A DNA stretch of 64,000 nucleotides, from the NCBI RefSeq assembly GCF_017114865.1, contig NZ_JADEYH010000019.1:1-64000 (forward strand), given 5' to 3'. This DNA is from Streptomyces verrucosisporus. Lineage in GTDB: Bacteria; Actinomycetota; Actinomycetes; Streptomycetales; Streptomycetaceae. The notes under the pieces are model-generated. The model made no database searches and had not been told where the DNA came from. It saw only the letters and a list, made by a program, of their open reading frames with translations. This document shows, in pieces, positions 17,960-27,630 of the stretch; the first letter of the stretch is position 1; each line of letters opens with the position of its first letter. Made by a program: the position numbers and the translations under genes.

Positions 17960-18930
17960 CGTCCCGGTTCACCCTCGACCGCCGGCTCCCCGAGCGTCAC
18001 CTCGCCGACTCGCTGCGCGCCGACGTCCTCGCCGGGCTGACCGCGCCGCCCAGGACCCTGCCGCCCAAGTGGTTCTACGACGCCCGCGGCAGCAAGCTGT
18101 TCGACGAGATCACCCGGCTGCCCGAGTACTACCCGACCCGCGCCGAACGAGAGGTCCTGCGACTGCGCGCGGCCGAGATCGCGGAGCTCACCGGCGCCCG
18201 CACCCTGGTGGAACTCGGCTCGGGGTCCTCGGACAAGACCCGCCTGCTCATCGACGCGCTCCTGCGCCGCGGGACCCTGGAGGGATACGCACCCGTCGAC
18301 GTCAGCGAGTCCGCCCTGTCAGCGGCGGGCGAGGCGCTGTGCCACGAGTATCCCGGGCTGCGCATCGCGGCCACCGTCGACGACTTCGGCGACCGTCCAC
18401 ACCTGCCGACCGGTCCCGGCCCGCGGCTGGTCGCCTTCCTGGGCGGCACCCTGGGCAACCTCGGCACGGCGGAGCGCGCCGCCTTCCACGACCGGCTGCG
18501 TTCCTCCCTCGGCCCGGGGGACGCCCTGCTGCTCGGCGCGGACCTGGTCAAGGACGAGGACGTCCTGGTGCGTGCCTACGACGACGCGCGGGGGATCACC
18601 GCGGAGTTCAACAGGAACGTGCTGCGGGTGCTCAACCGCGAGCTGGGCGCCGACTTCGACCCCGGTTCCTTCGACCATCTGGCCCTGTGGAACCGGCAGG
18701 AGGAGCGCGTGGAGATGCGGCTGCGGTCCCGTACCGAGCACACCGTGACCCTGCCCGCACTCGGTGTGAAGATCTCCTTCGCACGCGGGGAGGAGGTACG
18801 CACGGAGATCTCGGTGAAGTTCCGCCGCGCCGGACTGACCGGGGAACTGCGTCGGCACGGCTTCACGGTGACCCGCTGGTGGACCGACGCCCAGGAGCGT
18901 TTCGCCCTGCTGCTGGCCGTGCCCCGCTGA
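17956..18930 (+). CDS. egtD: L-histidine N-alpha-methyltransferase EgtD
   Basis: SAM-dependent trimethylation of histidine to hercynine. The 324-residue protein carries the EgtD signature PPKWFYDARGSKLFDEIT and LPEYYPTRAE near the N-terminus, the SAM loop LVELGSGSSDKTRLL, and FLGGTLGNL. The C-terminal RTEISVKFRR segment lies in the substrate-lid region of known EgtD proteins. ATG 17956 overlaps the egtC stop. egtD closes the operon; no egtE (C-S lyase) follows, so the last step must be done by a PLP enzyme encoded elsewhere. Three copies of a 13-bp repeat begin at its stop codon. Confidence 0.95.
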   Translation: MTSRFTLDRRLPERHLADSLRADVLAGLTAPPRTLPPKWFYDARGSKLFDEITRLPEYYPTRAEREVLRLRAAEIAELTGARTLVELGSGSSDKTRLLIDALLRRGTLEGYAPVDVSESALSAAGEALCHEYPGLRIAATVDDFGDRPHLPTGPGPRLVAFLGGTLGNLGTAERAAFHDRLRSSLGPGDALLLGADLVKDEDVLVRAYDDARGITAEFNRNVLRVLNRELGADFDPGSFDHLALWNRQEERVEMRLRSRTEHTVTLPALGVKISFARGEEVRTEISVKFRRAGLTGELRRHGFTVTRWWTDAQERFALLLAVPR

Positions 18931-18966
18931 CATGCCGGACTGACATGCCGGACTGACATGCCGGCG
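18928..18966. repeat. 13-bp direct repeat (x3) starting at the egtD stop
   Basis: The unit TGACATGCCGGAC occurs at 18928-18940 and 18941-18953, with a third copy at 18954-18966 that differs in the last bases. The first TGA is the egtD stop codon. Each unit also contains ATG-CCG-GAC followed by the next TGA, so the array encodes consecutive M-P-D-stop mini-frames. It is probably a slippage product; whether ribosomes re-initiate there is unknown. Confidence 0.85.
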
Positions 18967-19010
18967 GGCCGGGAGGGTACCCGGGGCGCCCCGACCGGAA
19001 GGAGACAGCG

Positions 19011-19478
19011 ATGCGTCCACTGACCCAGGGACTGGTGGCCGGGTCCGTCGGCACGGCCGCTCTCAACATCACGACCTACGGAGACATGCTGCTGCGGGCA
19101 CGGCCCGCCAGCTCCGTGCCCTCCGAGGTCGTCGACCGGCTCGCCGAGCGCACCGGTGTCGGGCTGGGCGGGGGCGAGGAGGCGTCGAACCGCAGGGAAG
19201 CGGCCGGGGCACTGCTGGGCTTCGTCACCGGCCTCGGCGTCACCGCGGCCTACACGCTGGTGAGCGGCCGCAGGCGGACGCCGCCCGTATCGGTGACCGC
19301 GCCGCTGCTCGGAGCCGCCGCCATGGCCGGCAGTGATGTGGCCGCCACCGCGCTCGGTGTCACCGATCCCCGTTCCTGGAGCCGCTCCGCATGGCTGTCG
19401 GACATCGTGCCGCACCTGGTGTACGGCCTCGCCGCAGGCGCGACGCTCCGGGCGCTGCGGGGGCGCGCCCCCCGGTGA
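19011..19478 (+). CDS. Small hydrophobic membrane protein
   Basis: A 155-residue protein with Gly/Ala-rich hydrophobic segments at about residues 5-20, 65-83, 97-112 and 130-146, suggesting up to four membrane spans, and a short Arg tail. The first segment starts LTQGLVAGSVGTAALNITTYGDM. AAGGAG precedes the ATG at 19011 by about 7 bases. It resembles conserved actinomycete membrane proteins without assigned function. It stands 80 bp after egtD on the same strand, separated by the 13-bp repeat, and may be co-transcribed. Confidence 0.7.
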   Translation: MRPLTQGLVAGSVGTAALNITTYGDMLLRARPASSVPSEVVDRLAERTGVGLGGGEEASNRREAAGALLGFVTGLGVTAAYTLVSGRRRTPPVSVTAPLLGAAAMAGSDVAATALGVTDPRSWSRSAWLSDIVPHLVYGLAAGATLRALRGRAPR

Positions 19479-19485
19479 CGGAGCC

Positions 19486-19518
19486 GCCCGGCGGACGGGT
19501 CATCCCTCTCCGCCGGGC
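19486..19518. terminator. Hairpin shared by convergent genes
   Basis: GCCCGGCGGA (19486-19495) pairs with TCCGCCGGGC (19509-19518), a perfect 10-bp stem with a 13-base loop that contains the amidase stop codon. It sits between the plus-strand membrane protein and the minus-strand amidase, so it can act in both directions. Confidence 0.55.
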
Positions 19519-20711
19519 GCCCGCACCACCAGGCCCGCGCCCTCGGCCGCCCGCACCACCGAGGCGAGCCGCGCCTCCCCTCCCCTGGCGGCCGTGATCT
19601 GGAGCCCGGCCGGGCAGCCGTCACCGGTGAAACCCGCCGGAACGCTGACCGCCGGGTGGCCGCTGAGATTGAAGGCCCAGGTCAGTGCCGTGCTGTACCG
19701 GTCGCCCGGTCCGTCGTGGCCGTGAGGCCGGTTGGGGGTGGCCGGGGTCAGCAGCAGCCGGTCGCCGGCGAGGAGCGCGTCCAGACGCGCGTCGTTCTCC
19801 GCCCGGGTCCGCTCCGCCGCCGCCCGGTCCCCGTCCGGGGCTCGCAGGGCGAGCCACGCCGGGCCGGGATCCAGCAGCACGGCGTCCCCTTCCGGCCCCT
19901 CCGGGGGTTCCAGGCGTACGGAGCCCGCCGCGGCCAGCCGTTCCGCCGCCGCCCTCGCCACCCGGACGACATCCGGGTCGCTCTCCGCAAACCCCAGGTC
20001 CGGCGACCACACCGCCGCCACCGGCTCGCCGACTCCCTCTCCGGTGTTCTGGGCGGGTACGCCGGACACGCACTCCAGCCATGCCGCGAGGTCCGCGGCG
20101 CACCGGACGAGGACACCGGGCGCGGCCAGACCCGAGCGGTCCGCCACGGGCAGCAGCCCGTTGGTCGTCTTCAGCCCGAGCACCCCGCACCACGCGGCCG
20201 GGATGCGCACCGACCCGGCGCCGTCGGTGCCGGTGGCCATCGGCACCATCCCGGCCGCGACCGCCGCCGCCGAACCGGCGGACGAGCCGCCGGGCGACCG
20301 GTCCGGCCGCCAGGGGTTGGCGGTACGGCCGCCCGCGCCCAGGCCCCAGGTCCGCCACGGCGTACCGGGCCCGGGCACGGAGGTCGCGCCGACCGCCACG
20401 CAGCCGGCGGCCAGCAGCCGCCGGGCGGGCCCGGCCCGTACCCCGGCCGCGCCCTTAGCGCCGGTCTTCACCCCGATGGGCACCCCGGCCAGCGGCAGCC
20501 GCTCACCCGCCGCGACCCGGCGGTCCACCTCCGCCGCCCGCGCCCGCGCCCGGTCCGCCCACACCTCGCGGAAGGCGCACAGCGACGGCTCCAGCCGGGC
20601 GATCCGGGCCAGTGCCGCCTCCACCATCTCGGCGGCGGACACCTCACGCCGTGCCACGGCCCGGGCCAGCGCCACCGCCGACAGCCGCGCGTACCCGTCC
20701 TCGTCCGTCAC
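19500..20711 (-). CDS. Amidase (amidase-signature family)
   Basis: A 403-residue amidase-signature hydrolase. The Ser-cisSer-Lys triad is visible: Lys in GVPIGVKTGAKG, the serine pair in SPGGSSAGSAAAVAAG, and the nucleophile in TDGAGSVRIPAAWCG. The protein is shorter than many family members (usually 450-500). GTG 20711 is preceded by GGGGGGAAG at good spacing; an open frame further upstream overlaps the DUF3180 gene and is a shadow. The substrate could be a small amide or a peptide amide and cannot be read from the sequence. Confidence 0.88.
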   Translation of the reverse strand: MTDEDGYARLSAVALARAVARREVSAAEMVEAALARIARLEPSLCAFREVWADRARARAAEVDRRVAAGERLPLAGVPIGVKTGAKGAAGVRAGPARRLLAAGCVAVGATSVPGPGTPWRTWGLGAGGRTANPWRPDRSPGGSSAGSAAAVAAGMVPMATGTDGAGSVRIPAAWCGVLGLKTTNGLLPVADRSGLAAPGVLVRCAADLAAWLECVSGVPAQNTGEGVGEPVAAVWSPDLGFAESDPDVVRVARAAAERLAAAGSVRLEPPEGPEGDAVLLDPGPAWLALRAPDGDRAAAERTRAENDARLDALLAGDRLLLTPATPNRPHGHDGPGDRYSTALTWAFNLSGHPAVSVPAGFTGDGCPAGLQITAARGGEARLASVVRAAEGAGLVVRAPGGEG

Positions 20712-20752
20712 CGCTTCCCCCCACCGCTCCTGGCCCGCGCGGGCGGTACGGC

Positions 20753-21244
20753 TCAGACCGTCTCGGCCGCCGGGGGCGGGGGCTCCTCGTCGTCCTCCGG
20801 AAGCCTGCACACCCGCTGCAGGAAGACGGCCGCCGCCACCACCGCCGCGCCCGCCAGCACCGACAGGCCCGCGTAGACCGCCTGGTCCCGGCGTGCGGGC
20901 ACGTCCATCGCGCCGAAGAGCAGATAGACGCCCGCGCCGCCGTACGCGCCCGCGGCCAGGGCGGCCACCAGCGCGCTGGCCTGCCCGAGGACGACGGCGC
21001 GGGCGGCCATCATCGGCTCCACGCCCTTCGCGCCGGGCCGCCGCTCGCGCTGGGCGCGCAGCCGGGCGCGGATCGACAGCGCGGTGGCTGTCAGGACCGT
21101 GGCGATCACCGCGAGCACGATCGGGGCCGCGACGGGCACGGCGGGCAGGGTGCCCAGCGCGTCCCACATCCGGGCCCCTGCCCAGGACAGCACCAGCGCG
21201 AGCGCGAAGATACCGGCCAGCGTTCTGATCCGTAGTTCCCTCAC
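20753..21244 (-). CDS. DUF3180 family membrane protein
   Basis: A 163-residue membrane protein matching DUF3180, which commonly follows folK in actinobacteria. Four hydrophobic spans are evident at about residues 8-24, 35-54, 84-112 and 122-142; the tail is acidic and Pro-rich (EDDEEPPPPAAETV). GTG 21244 is the start; the frame continues upstream through a shadow of folK. A 20-bp hairpin separates it from folK and an 11-bp tandem repeat lies 53 bp upstream, so it probably has its own promoter. Function is unknown. Confidence 0.8.
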   Translation of the reverse strand: MRELRIRTLAGIFALALVLSWAGARMWDALGTLPAVPVAAPIVLAVIATVLTATALSIRARLRAQRERRPGAKGVEPMMAARAVVLGQASALVAALAAGAYGGAGVYLLFGAMDVPARRDQAVYAGLSVLAGAAVVAAAVFLQRVCRLPEDDEEPPPPAAETV

Positions 21245-21296
21245 GGGACTCCCCACGTCACTCGGCGCTCCCCGAGGGGGCGCCGCCCAAACAGCA

Positions 21297-21329
21297 CCGT
21301 CGAAACCGCGTCGAAGCCGCGTCGAAGCC
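21297..21329. repeat. 11-bp tandem repeat upstream of the DUF3180 gene
   Basis: Three copies at exact 11-bp period (21297-21307, 21308-21318, 21319-21329) with core CGTCGAARCC. An 11-bp period puts each copy on the same DNA face, as in operators bound by tandem regulator monomers. It lies 53-85 bp upstream of the DUF3180 start codon, a plausible operator position. Confidence 0.6.
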
Positions 21330-21386
21330 GTTGCGGCCGCCGTTGAGGAACCTTGCCCGTACGGCACCGTCCACACTCCCGGACCC

Positions 21387-21429
21387 GCCGGGGGCCTGCC
21401 GGAGCCGGCGGCTCCGGCAGGCCCCCGGC
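21387..21429 (-). terminator. 20-bp perfect hairpin after folK
   Basis: Arms 21387-21406 and 21410-21429 are perfect reverse complements (20 bp) around a 3-base loop. It starts 13 bases after the folK stop on the minus strand. It has no U-tract, which is common for actinomycete terminators. It closes the folB-folK unit and separates it from DUF3180. Confidence 0.85.
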
Positions 21430-21441
21430 GGCCCATGCCGG

Positions 21442-22038
21442 TCAGTCCGGCAGGCTCAGTTCCAGGTCCTCCCGGCGTGCCACGCCCTCCCGGCCCACGG
21501 CGCCCAGCAGGTCGGCCACCGGACCGTGCCCGGGGACCTCGGCCCCGGGGTCCACATCGTGCCACGGCGCCAGGACGAAGGCGCGCTCGTGGCACCGGGG
21601 GTGCGGCAGCGTCAGCTCCGGGTCGTCGGAGACGACGTCCTGGTACGCCACGATGTCCACGTCGATCGTCCGCGGGCCCCAGTGCTCGTCGCGGACCCGT
21701 GCGTAGGCCTCCTCGATGGCGTGGGCCCGCTCCAGCAGCGAACCGGGCGGCAGGGTGGTTTTGAGCAGGACGACGGCGTTGAGGTAGGAGGGCTGGCTGC
21801 CCGGCTCCACGCCCCACGGCTCGGTCTCGTACACCGGGGAGACCGCCCTGACCCGCACTCCCGGGGTCTCCTCCAGCGCGTCGATCGCTCCCTGGAGCGT
21901 CTCCATGCGGTTGCCCAGGTTGCTCCCGAGCGCCACGACGGCGCGCTTGGGGTTGTGCAGGGTCACATCGGCGGCGTCCACCTGGTGCACCACCGAGGCG
22001 GGCACCGGCTGTACGGTCGGGTCGCTGTTCGGCGTCAT
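21442..22038 (-). CDS. folK: 2-amino-4-hydroxy-6-hydroxymethyldihydropteridine pyrophosphokinase FolK
   Basis: HPPK transfers pyrophosphate from ATP to hydroxymethyldihydropterin in folate synthesis. In 198 residues it shows VVALGSNLGNRMETLQGAIDAL, VSPVYETEPWGV, SYLNAVVLLKTTL and the signature RDEHWGPRTIDVDIVAY, then LPHPRCHERAFVLAPW. The first 30 residues are an extra, weakly conserved extension. The ATG at 22038 overlaps the folB stop as ATGA, so both enzymes of consecutive steps are translationally coupled. Confidence 0.95.
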   Translation of the reverse strand: MTPNSDPTVQPVPASVVHQVDAADVTLHNPKRAVVALGSNLGNRMETLQGAIDALEETPGVRVRAVSPVYETEPWGVEPGSQPSYLNAVVLLKTTLPPGSLLERAHAIEEAYARVRDEHWGPRTIDVDIVAYQDVVSDDPELTLPHPRCHERAFVLAPWHDVDPGAEVPGHGPVADLLGAVGREGVARREDLELSLPD

Positions 22039-22394
22039 ACGCGGCTCCGCTTGATGGTGATGGTCACGTCGTCGAACGGGACGGTGACGGGGGCCTCGGG
22101 CTTGTGGACGGTGACCTCCACCTCGCGCACCACGTCGTGCGTCAGGCACTGGTCGGCGATCCGCTGGGCGAGGGTCTCGATCAGGTCGACAGGCTCGCCG
22201 CCGACGATCGCGGCGACCTCCTCGGCGACGATGCCGTAGTGCACCGTCTTCGTGAGGTCGTCGTCCGCGGCCGCGGGGCGGGTGTCCAGGCCCATCGCCA
22301 GGTCCACCACGAAAGTCTGTCCCTGCTCCCGTTCCCGCTCGAACACCCCGTGATGCCCGCGGATCCTCAGTCCGCGCAGCGCGACACGGTCCAC
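22035..22394 (-). CDS. folB: Dihydroneopterin aldolase FolB
   Basis: Dihydroneopterin aldolase, giving 6-hydroxymethyldihydropterin and glycolaldehyde. The 119-residue protein has the canonical N-terminus DRVALRGLRIRGHHGVFERER, the VHYGIVAEEV segment and LIETLAQRIAD near the active site, and a conserved VTVHKPEAPV strand. Start is GTG 22394 with GGGAG about 9 bases upstream. It is the first gene of folB-folK, isolated from the folP unit by a 23-bp inverted repeat. Confidence 0.95.
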   Translation of the reverse strand: MDRVALRGLRIRGHHGVFEREREQGQTFVVDLAMGLDTRPAAADDDLTKTVHYGIVAEEVAAIVGGEPVDLIETLAQRIADQCLTHDVVREVEVTVHKPEAPVTVPFDDVTITIKRSRV

Positions 22395-22461
22395 GCGCTC
22401 TCACTCCCGTCGGTCGTACGGATGCGGCGGTGGGCCGGCGGCCTCCACGCCCCGCACCCAG

Positions 22462-22514
22462 GTGTCCGGTGGGACCGGCGCCGGATCTCGGCCGGCGCCG
22501 GTCCCACCGGACAC
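22462..22514 (-). terminator. 23-bp perfect inverted repeat downstream of the folP/NTF2 unit
   Basis: Arms 22462-22484 and 22492-22514 match over 23 bp with a 7-base loop. It lies 25 bases after the NTF2-like gene stop and before folB. It should stop minus-strand transcripts from folP, so folB needs a promoter in the remaining 67 bp. Confidence 0.85.
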
Positions 22515-22539
22515 GGGAGCCACTCTCTCAGATCGGTGT

Positions 22540-23037
22540 TCAGAGCACGGTCCCGCCCTCGCCGTCGACACCGTCGATCCCCTCGCCCCCGCCGTCCTCG
22601 TCGTCGTCCTCGTCCTCGACGAGCACCGGGGAACCGTGGTGCGCCCACACCCGCCACCGGCCGCCCTCCGCCCTGCGGAAGACGTTGGTGGCGACCACCA
22701 GCCCGCCGACCAGTGGCCCGGCCGAGCCGTCCTCCTCGGCGGGGCCGCCGCTGAGGATGTTCTCGGTGCAGGTGACCAGGGCGGTGTCGCCGGCCACGGA
22801 GACCTCGACGTCGGTCAGGAAGAACTGGATGTACTCGGTGTTGGCCATGATCAGCGCGTACGAGCGCAGCACCTCGTCGCGTCCGGTGAGCACCGGCCAG
22901 CCCGGGTGCACGACGCTGACGTCGTCGTGCAGCCAGGTCTCGGCCAGGGCGTCCAGGTCGCCGCGCTCCACCGCGTCGTACAGCGCGGCGTTGGCCGCCT
23001 CCACGGCCTCGACGTCCGTACGGGCCTCTCCGCTCAC
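22540..23037 (-). CDS. NTF2-like (SnoaL/ketosteroid isomerase-like) protein
   Basis: A 165-residue protein with a cone-shaped NTF2-like fold: AVEAANAALYDAVERGDLDALAETWLHDDVSVVHPGWPVLTGRDEVL is a typical helix-strand start, and WRVWAHHGSPVL a typical final strand. The tail is strongly acidic (EDEDDDEDGGGEGIDG). GTG 23037 overlaps the folP stop as GTGA, so it is made together with dihydropteroate synthase. This pairing recurs in actinomycetes, but its role in folate metabolism is not known. Confidence 0.8.
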   Translation of the reverse strand: MSGEARTDVEAVEAANAALYDAVERGDLDALAETWLHDDVSVVHPGWPVLTGRDEVLRSYALIMANTEYIQFFLTDVEVSVAGDTALVTCTENILSGGPAEEDGSAGPLVGGLVVATNVFRRAEGGRWRVWAHHGSPVLVEDEDDDEDGGGEGIDGVDGEGGTVL

Positions 23038-23900
23038 CTGGCTCCCTCCAGGGCCCGGGCCACCCGGACCGCGTCCGCGCTCGCCCGCACCTCGTGCACC
23101 CGTACCGCCCAGGCGCCCTCGCGCGCCACGAGCGCCGAGACCGCGGCGGTGGCCGCGTCCCGCTCCCGGGCGGGCGGCACCTCGCCGCCGTCGCCCGCCA
23201 GCACCCGGCCCAGGAACCGCTTGCGGGAGGCGGCGACCAGCACCGGCCGTCCCAACTCGCGGCGCAGCCGGGCGGTGGCGTCCACCAGGGCCAGATCGTG
23301 GGCGGCCTGCTTGGCGAAGCCCAGCCCGGGGTCGACGACGATCCGCTCCGGGGCGATCCCGCCGGCCACCGCCTGCTCCAGAGCGTCGTGCAGCTCGCCG
23401 ATCACCTCGGTGACGGTGTCGGTGTACACGGCCCTGTCGTTCATGTCGATGCTCTGGCCGCGCCAGTGCATCACCACGTACGGCACCCCGGCGGCGGCGA
23501 CCACCGGGACCATGCGCGGATCCGCGCGCCCGCCGCTGACGTCGTTGACCAGCCGGGCGCCGGCTTCCACCGCCTGCTCGGCGACGGACGCCCGCATGGT
23601 GTCCACGCTGATGACCACGCCCTCCCGGGTCAGTTCGCGGACCACCGGGACGACCCGGCGCAGCTCCTCGGCCTCGTCCACACGGGTCGCGCCGGGCCGG
23701 GTGGACTCGCCGCCCACGTCGACCAGGTCGGCGCCCTCGGCGACCAGGGCCAGACCGTGCTTGACCGCGGCACCGGTGTCGAACCAGCGGCCTCCGTCGG
23801 AGAAGGAGTCCGGCGTGACGTTCACCACGCCCATGACCGCGCACCGGTCCCATGCCGGCAGTCCGGCCACTTCCCCGCGGGGGACGCGCAAGGTACTCAT
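23034..23900 (-). CDS. folP: Dihydropteroate synthase FolP
   Basis: Condenses the pterin pyrophosphate with p-aminobenzoate and is the target of sulfonamides. The 288 residues include both family signatures: MGVVNVTPDSFSDGGRWFD and VDVGGESTRPGATRVDEAEEL. LVNDVSGGRADPRM, YVVMHWRG and VDPGLGFAKQAAHDL are further conserved blocks. ATG 23900 has GGAG 4 bases upstream, but a TACGCT -10-like hexamer at 23908-23913 suggests transcription may start at or near the ATG. It is followed by the coupled NTF2-like gene. Confidence 0.95.
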   Translation of the reverse strand: MSTLRVPRGEVAGLPAWDRCAVMGVVNVTPDSFSDGGRWFDTGAAVKHGLALVAEGADLVDVGGESTRPGATRVDEAEELRRVVPVVRELTREGVVISVDTMRASVAEQAVEAGARLVNDVSGGRADPRMVPVVAAAGVPYVVMHWRGQSIDMNDRAVYTDTVTEVIGELHDALEQAVAGGIAPERIVVDPGLGFAKQAAHDLALVDATARLRRELGRPVLVAASRKRFLGRVLAGDGGEVPPARERDAATAAVSALVAREGAWAVRVHEVRASADAVRVARALEGAR

Positions 23901-23999
23901 GCGCTCCAGCGTAGGCGCTCCGAGGACGGCTCCCCGCCACCGCCCCGTCGGGCGGCGCGCGGCCGGTCGGCGGTCAGCGGGCGGCCGGTCGGCAGTCGG

Positions 24000-24605
24000 T
24001 CAGCGGGCCATGATCAGGCTCATCGCCTCGGCCCGGGTGGCGGAGTCGCGGAGCTGGCCGCGGACCGCGGAGGTGATGGTCTTGGCCCCGGGCTTGCGGA
24101 CGCCGCGGACCGTCATGCACATGTGCTCGCACTCGATGACGACGATCACACCGCGCGCCTCCAGGATCTCCATCAGGGAGTCGGCGATCTGCGTCGTCAG
24201 ACGCTCCTGGACCTGGGGGCGGCGGGCGAAGACCTCCACCAGCCTGGCGAGCTTCGACAGGCCGGTGATCTTGCCGGAGTCGGCCGGGATGTAGCCGACG
24301 TGCGCCACCCCGTGGAAGGGCAGCAGGTGGTGCTCGCAGGAGGACAGCAGTTCGATGTCCTTGACCAGCACCATCTCGTCGTGGCCGAGGTCGAAGGTGG
24401 TGGTCAGCACGTCCTCCGGCCGCTGCCGCAGGCCCGCGAATATCTCCCGGTACGCCCGGGCCACCCGGGCCGGGGTCTCGCGCAGGCCCTCGCGGTCGGG
24501 GTCCTCGCCGACCGCGATGAGCAGCTCCCGTATGGCGTTCTCGGCACGCTTCTCGTCGAACTCTCCGACGGGACCCTCGCCCTCCAGCGTCACCGGGTCG
24601 ATCAT
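24000..24605 (-). CDS. folE: GTP cyclohydrolase I FolE
   Basis: First enzyme of tetrahydrofolate synthesis, GTP to 7,8-dihydroneopterin triphosphate. The 201-residue protein contains SSCEHHLLPFHGVAHVGYIP (zinc Cys and His residues), GLSKLARLVEVFARRPQVQERLT, and IECEHMCMTVRGVRKPGA with the third zinc ligand Cys. ATG 24605 has AGAGGA upstream. A strong hairpin ending 35 bases before the start separates it from ftsH, so folE depends on read-through or on a promoter within that structure. Confidence 0.97.
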   Translation of the reverse strand: MIDPVTLEGEGPVGEFDEKRAENAIRELLIAVGEDPDREGLRETPARVARAYREIFAGLRQRPEDVLTTTFDLGHDEMVLVKDIELLSSCEHHLLPFHGVAHVGYIPADSGKITGLSKLARLVEVFARRPQVQERLTTQIADSLMEILEARGVIVVIECEHMCMTVRGVRKPGAKTITSAVRGQLRDSATRAEAMSLIMAR

Positions 24606-24639
24606 GTGGTCCTCTTTCTCGATTGCGGATGGCGAAAAG

Positions 24640-24674
24640 CCGCGCCCCTCCGGTAGTCAACCGGAGGGGCGCGG
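24640..24674 (-). terminator. 15-bp hairpin with U-rich tail after ftsH
   Basis: Arms 24640-24654 and 24660-24674 pair over 15 bp with a 5-base loop, followed on the minus strand by CTTTTC. This is the most canonical intrinsic terminator in the window. It stands between ftsH (stop 24732) and folE (start 24605) and may also act as an attenuator for folE. Confidence 0.85.
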
Positions 24675-24731
24675 CGGGCATTCCTCGGAGTCCGTCACCA
24701 CCGGCCCGGGGGCCGGCGCCGGGAGCCTCGG

Positions 24732-26774
<2,043 letters not shown>

Positions 26775-26778
26775 CCAC

Positions 26779-26806
26779 ACGGGGCGGCGTGCGCCCCGTC
26801 CCTCCT
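26779..26806 (-). promoter_or_regulatory. Hairpin between ribosome-binding site and ftsH start codon
   Basis: On the minus strand AGGAGG (26806-26801) and one G are followed by ACGGGGCG, a 5-base loop CACGC, and CGCCCCGT (stem arms 26799-26792 and 26786-26779), then GTGG and the ATG at 26774. The stem is perfect over 8 bp. Unfolded, the ribosome site is 26 bases from the ATG, too far; folded, it is about 5 bases away. The structure therefore appears to position the ribosome. Confidence 0.65.
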
Positions 26807-27054
26807 GCCACAGTGAGGCACCGCGACCCCGGGTGAGATCGCCTGTGCGTACGGTGTATTACTCCGGCTTGCTCGGCCTACGAACAGATTGCCCCAACAG
26901 ACCGACCTTCGGACGGTACCCCAGGATCACAGCCCGAAGCACTGCCGAGGCGGGCGCCGCCGGCGGACGGTGGACAACATCCCCGTCCGCCCGTTCCAAC
27001 GCCGGGAGACCCCCCGAACGTTCCCGGGCGGCGCCCCGGGCCCGCCCCGGCCCG

Positions 27055-27609
27055 TCAGCCTCCGTAGACGTGCGGCGCCAGTGTCCCCACGAACGGCAGG
27101 TTGCGGTACTTCTCCGCGTAGTCCAGCCCGTAGCCGACGACGAACTCGTTGGGGATGTCGAAGCCGACCCACTTCACGTCGATCGCCACCTTCGCCGCGT
27201 CCGGCTTGCGCAGCAGGGTGCAGACGTTCAGCGAGGCGGGCTCGCGCGAGCCGAGGTTCGACAGCAGCCAGGAAAGCGTCAGGCCGGAGTCGATGATGTC
27301 CTCGACGATCAGGACGTGGCGCCCCTTGATGTCGGTGTCCAGGTCCTTGAGGATGCGGACCACGCCGGAGGACTGGGTGCCCGCGCCGTAGGACGACACC
27401 GCCATCCAGTCCATGGTGACCGGCGAGGACAGGGCCCGGGCGAGGTCCGCCATGACCATCACCGCGCCCTTGAGGACCCCGACCAGGAGCAGGTCCTCGC
27501 CCTCGTACTCCGCGTCGATCGCCTCCGCCAGCTCGGCCAGCTTCGCGTCGATCTCTTCCTTGGTGATGAGCACCGACTTGAGGTCGGCGCCCATGTCCTT
27601 GTCGTCCAC
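27055..27609 (-). CDS. hpt: Hypoxanthine phosphoribosyltransferase
   Basis: Purine salvage enzyme transferring PRPP-ribose phosphate to hypoxanthine or guanine. In 184 residues, VGVLKGAVMVMADLARAL and the PRPP loop VLIVEDIIDSGLTLSWLL are diagnostic; VGFDIPNEFVVGYGLDY is the purine-side block. GTG 27609 is used as start, with an internal ATG five codons later as an alternative. It lies 21 bp downstream of tilS, a gene order (tilS-hpt-ftsH) conserved from Bacillus to actinomycetes. Confidence 0.95.
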   Translation of the reverse strand: MDDKDMGADLKSVLITKEEIDAKLAELAEAIDAEYEGEDLLLVGVLKGAVMVMADLARALSSPVTMDWMAVSSYGAGTQSSGVVRILKDLDTDIKGRHVLIVEDIIDSGLTLSWLLSNLGSREPASLNVCTLLRKPDAAKVAIDVKWVGFDIPNEFVVGYGLDYAEKYRNLPFVGTLAPHVYGG

Positions 27610-27630
27610 CCTGCTGCTCTCGGTCGGGGA

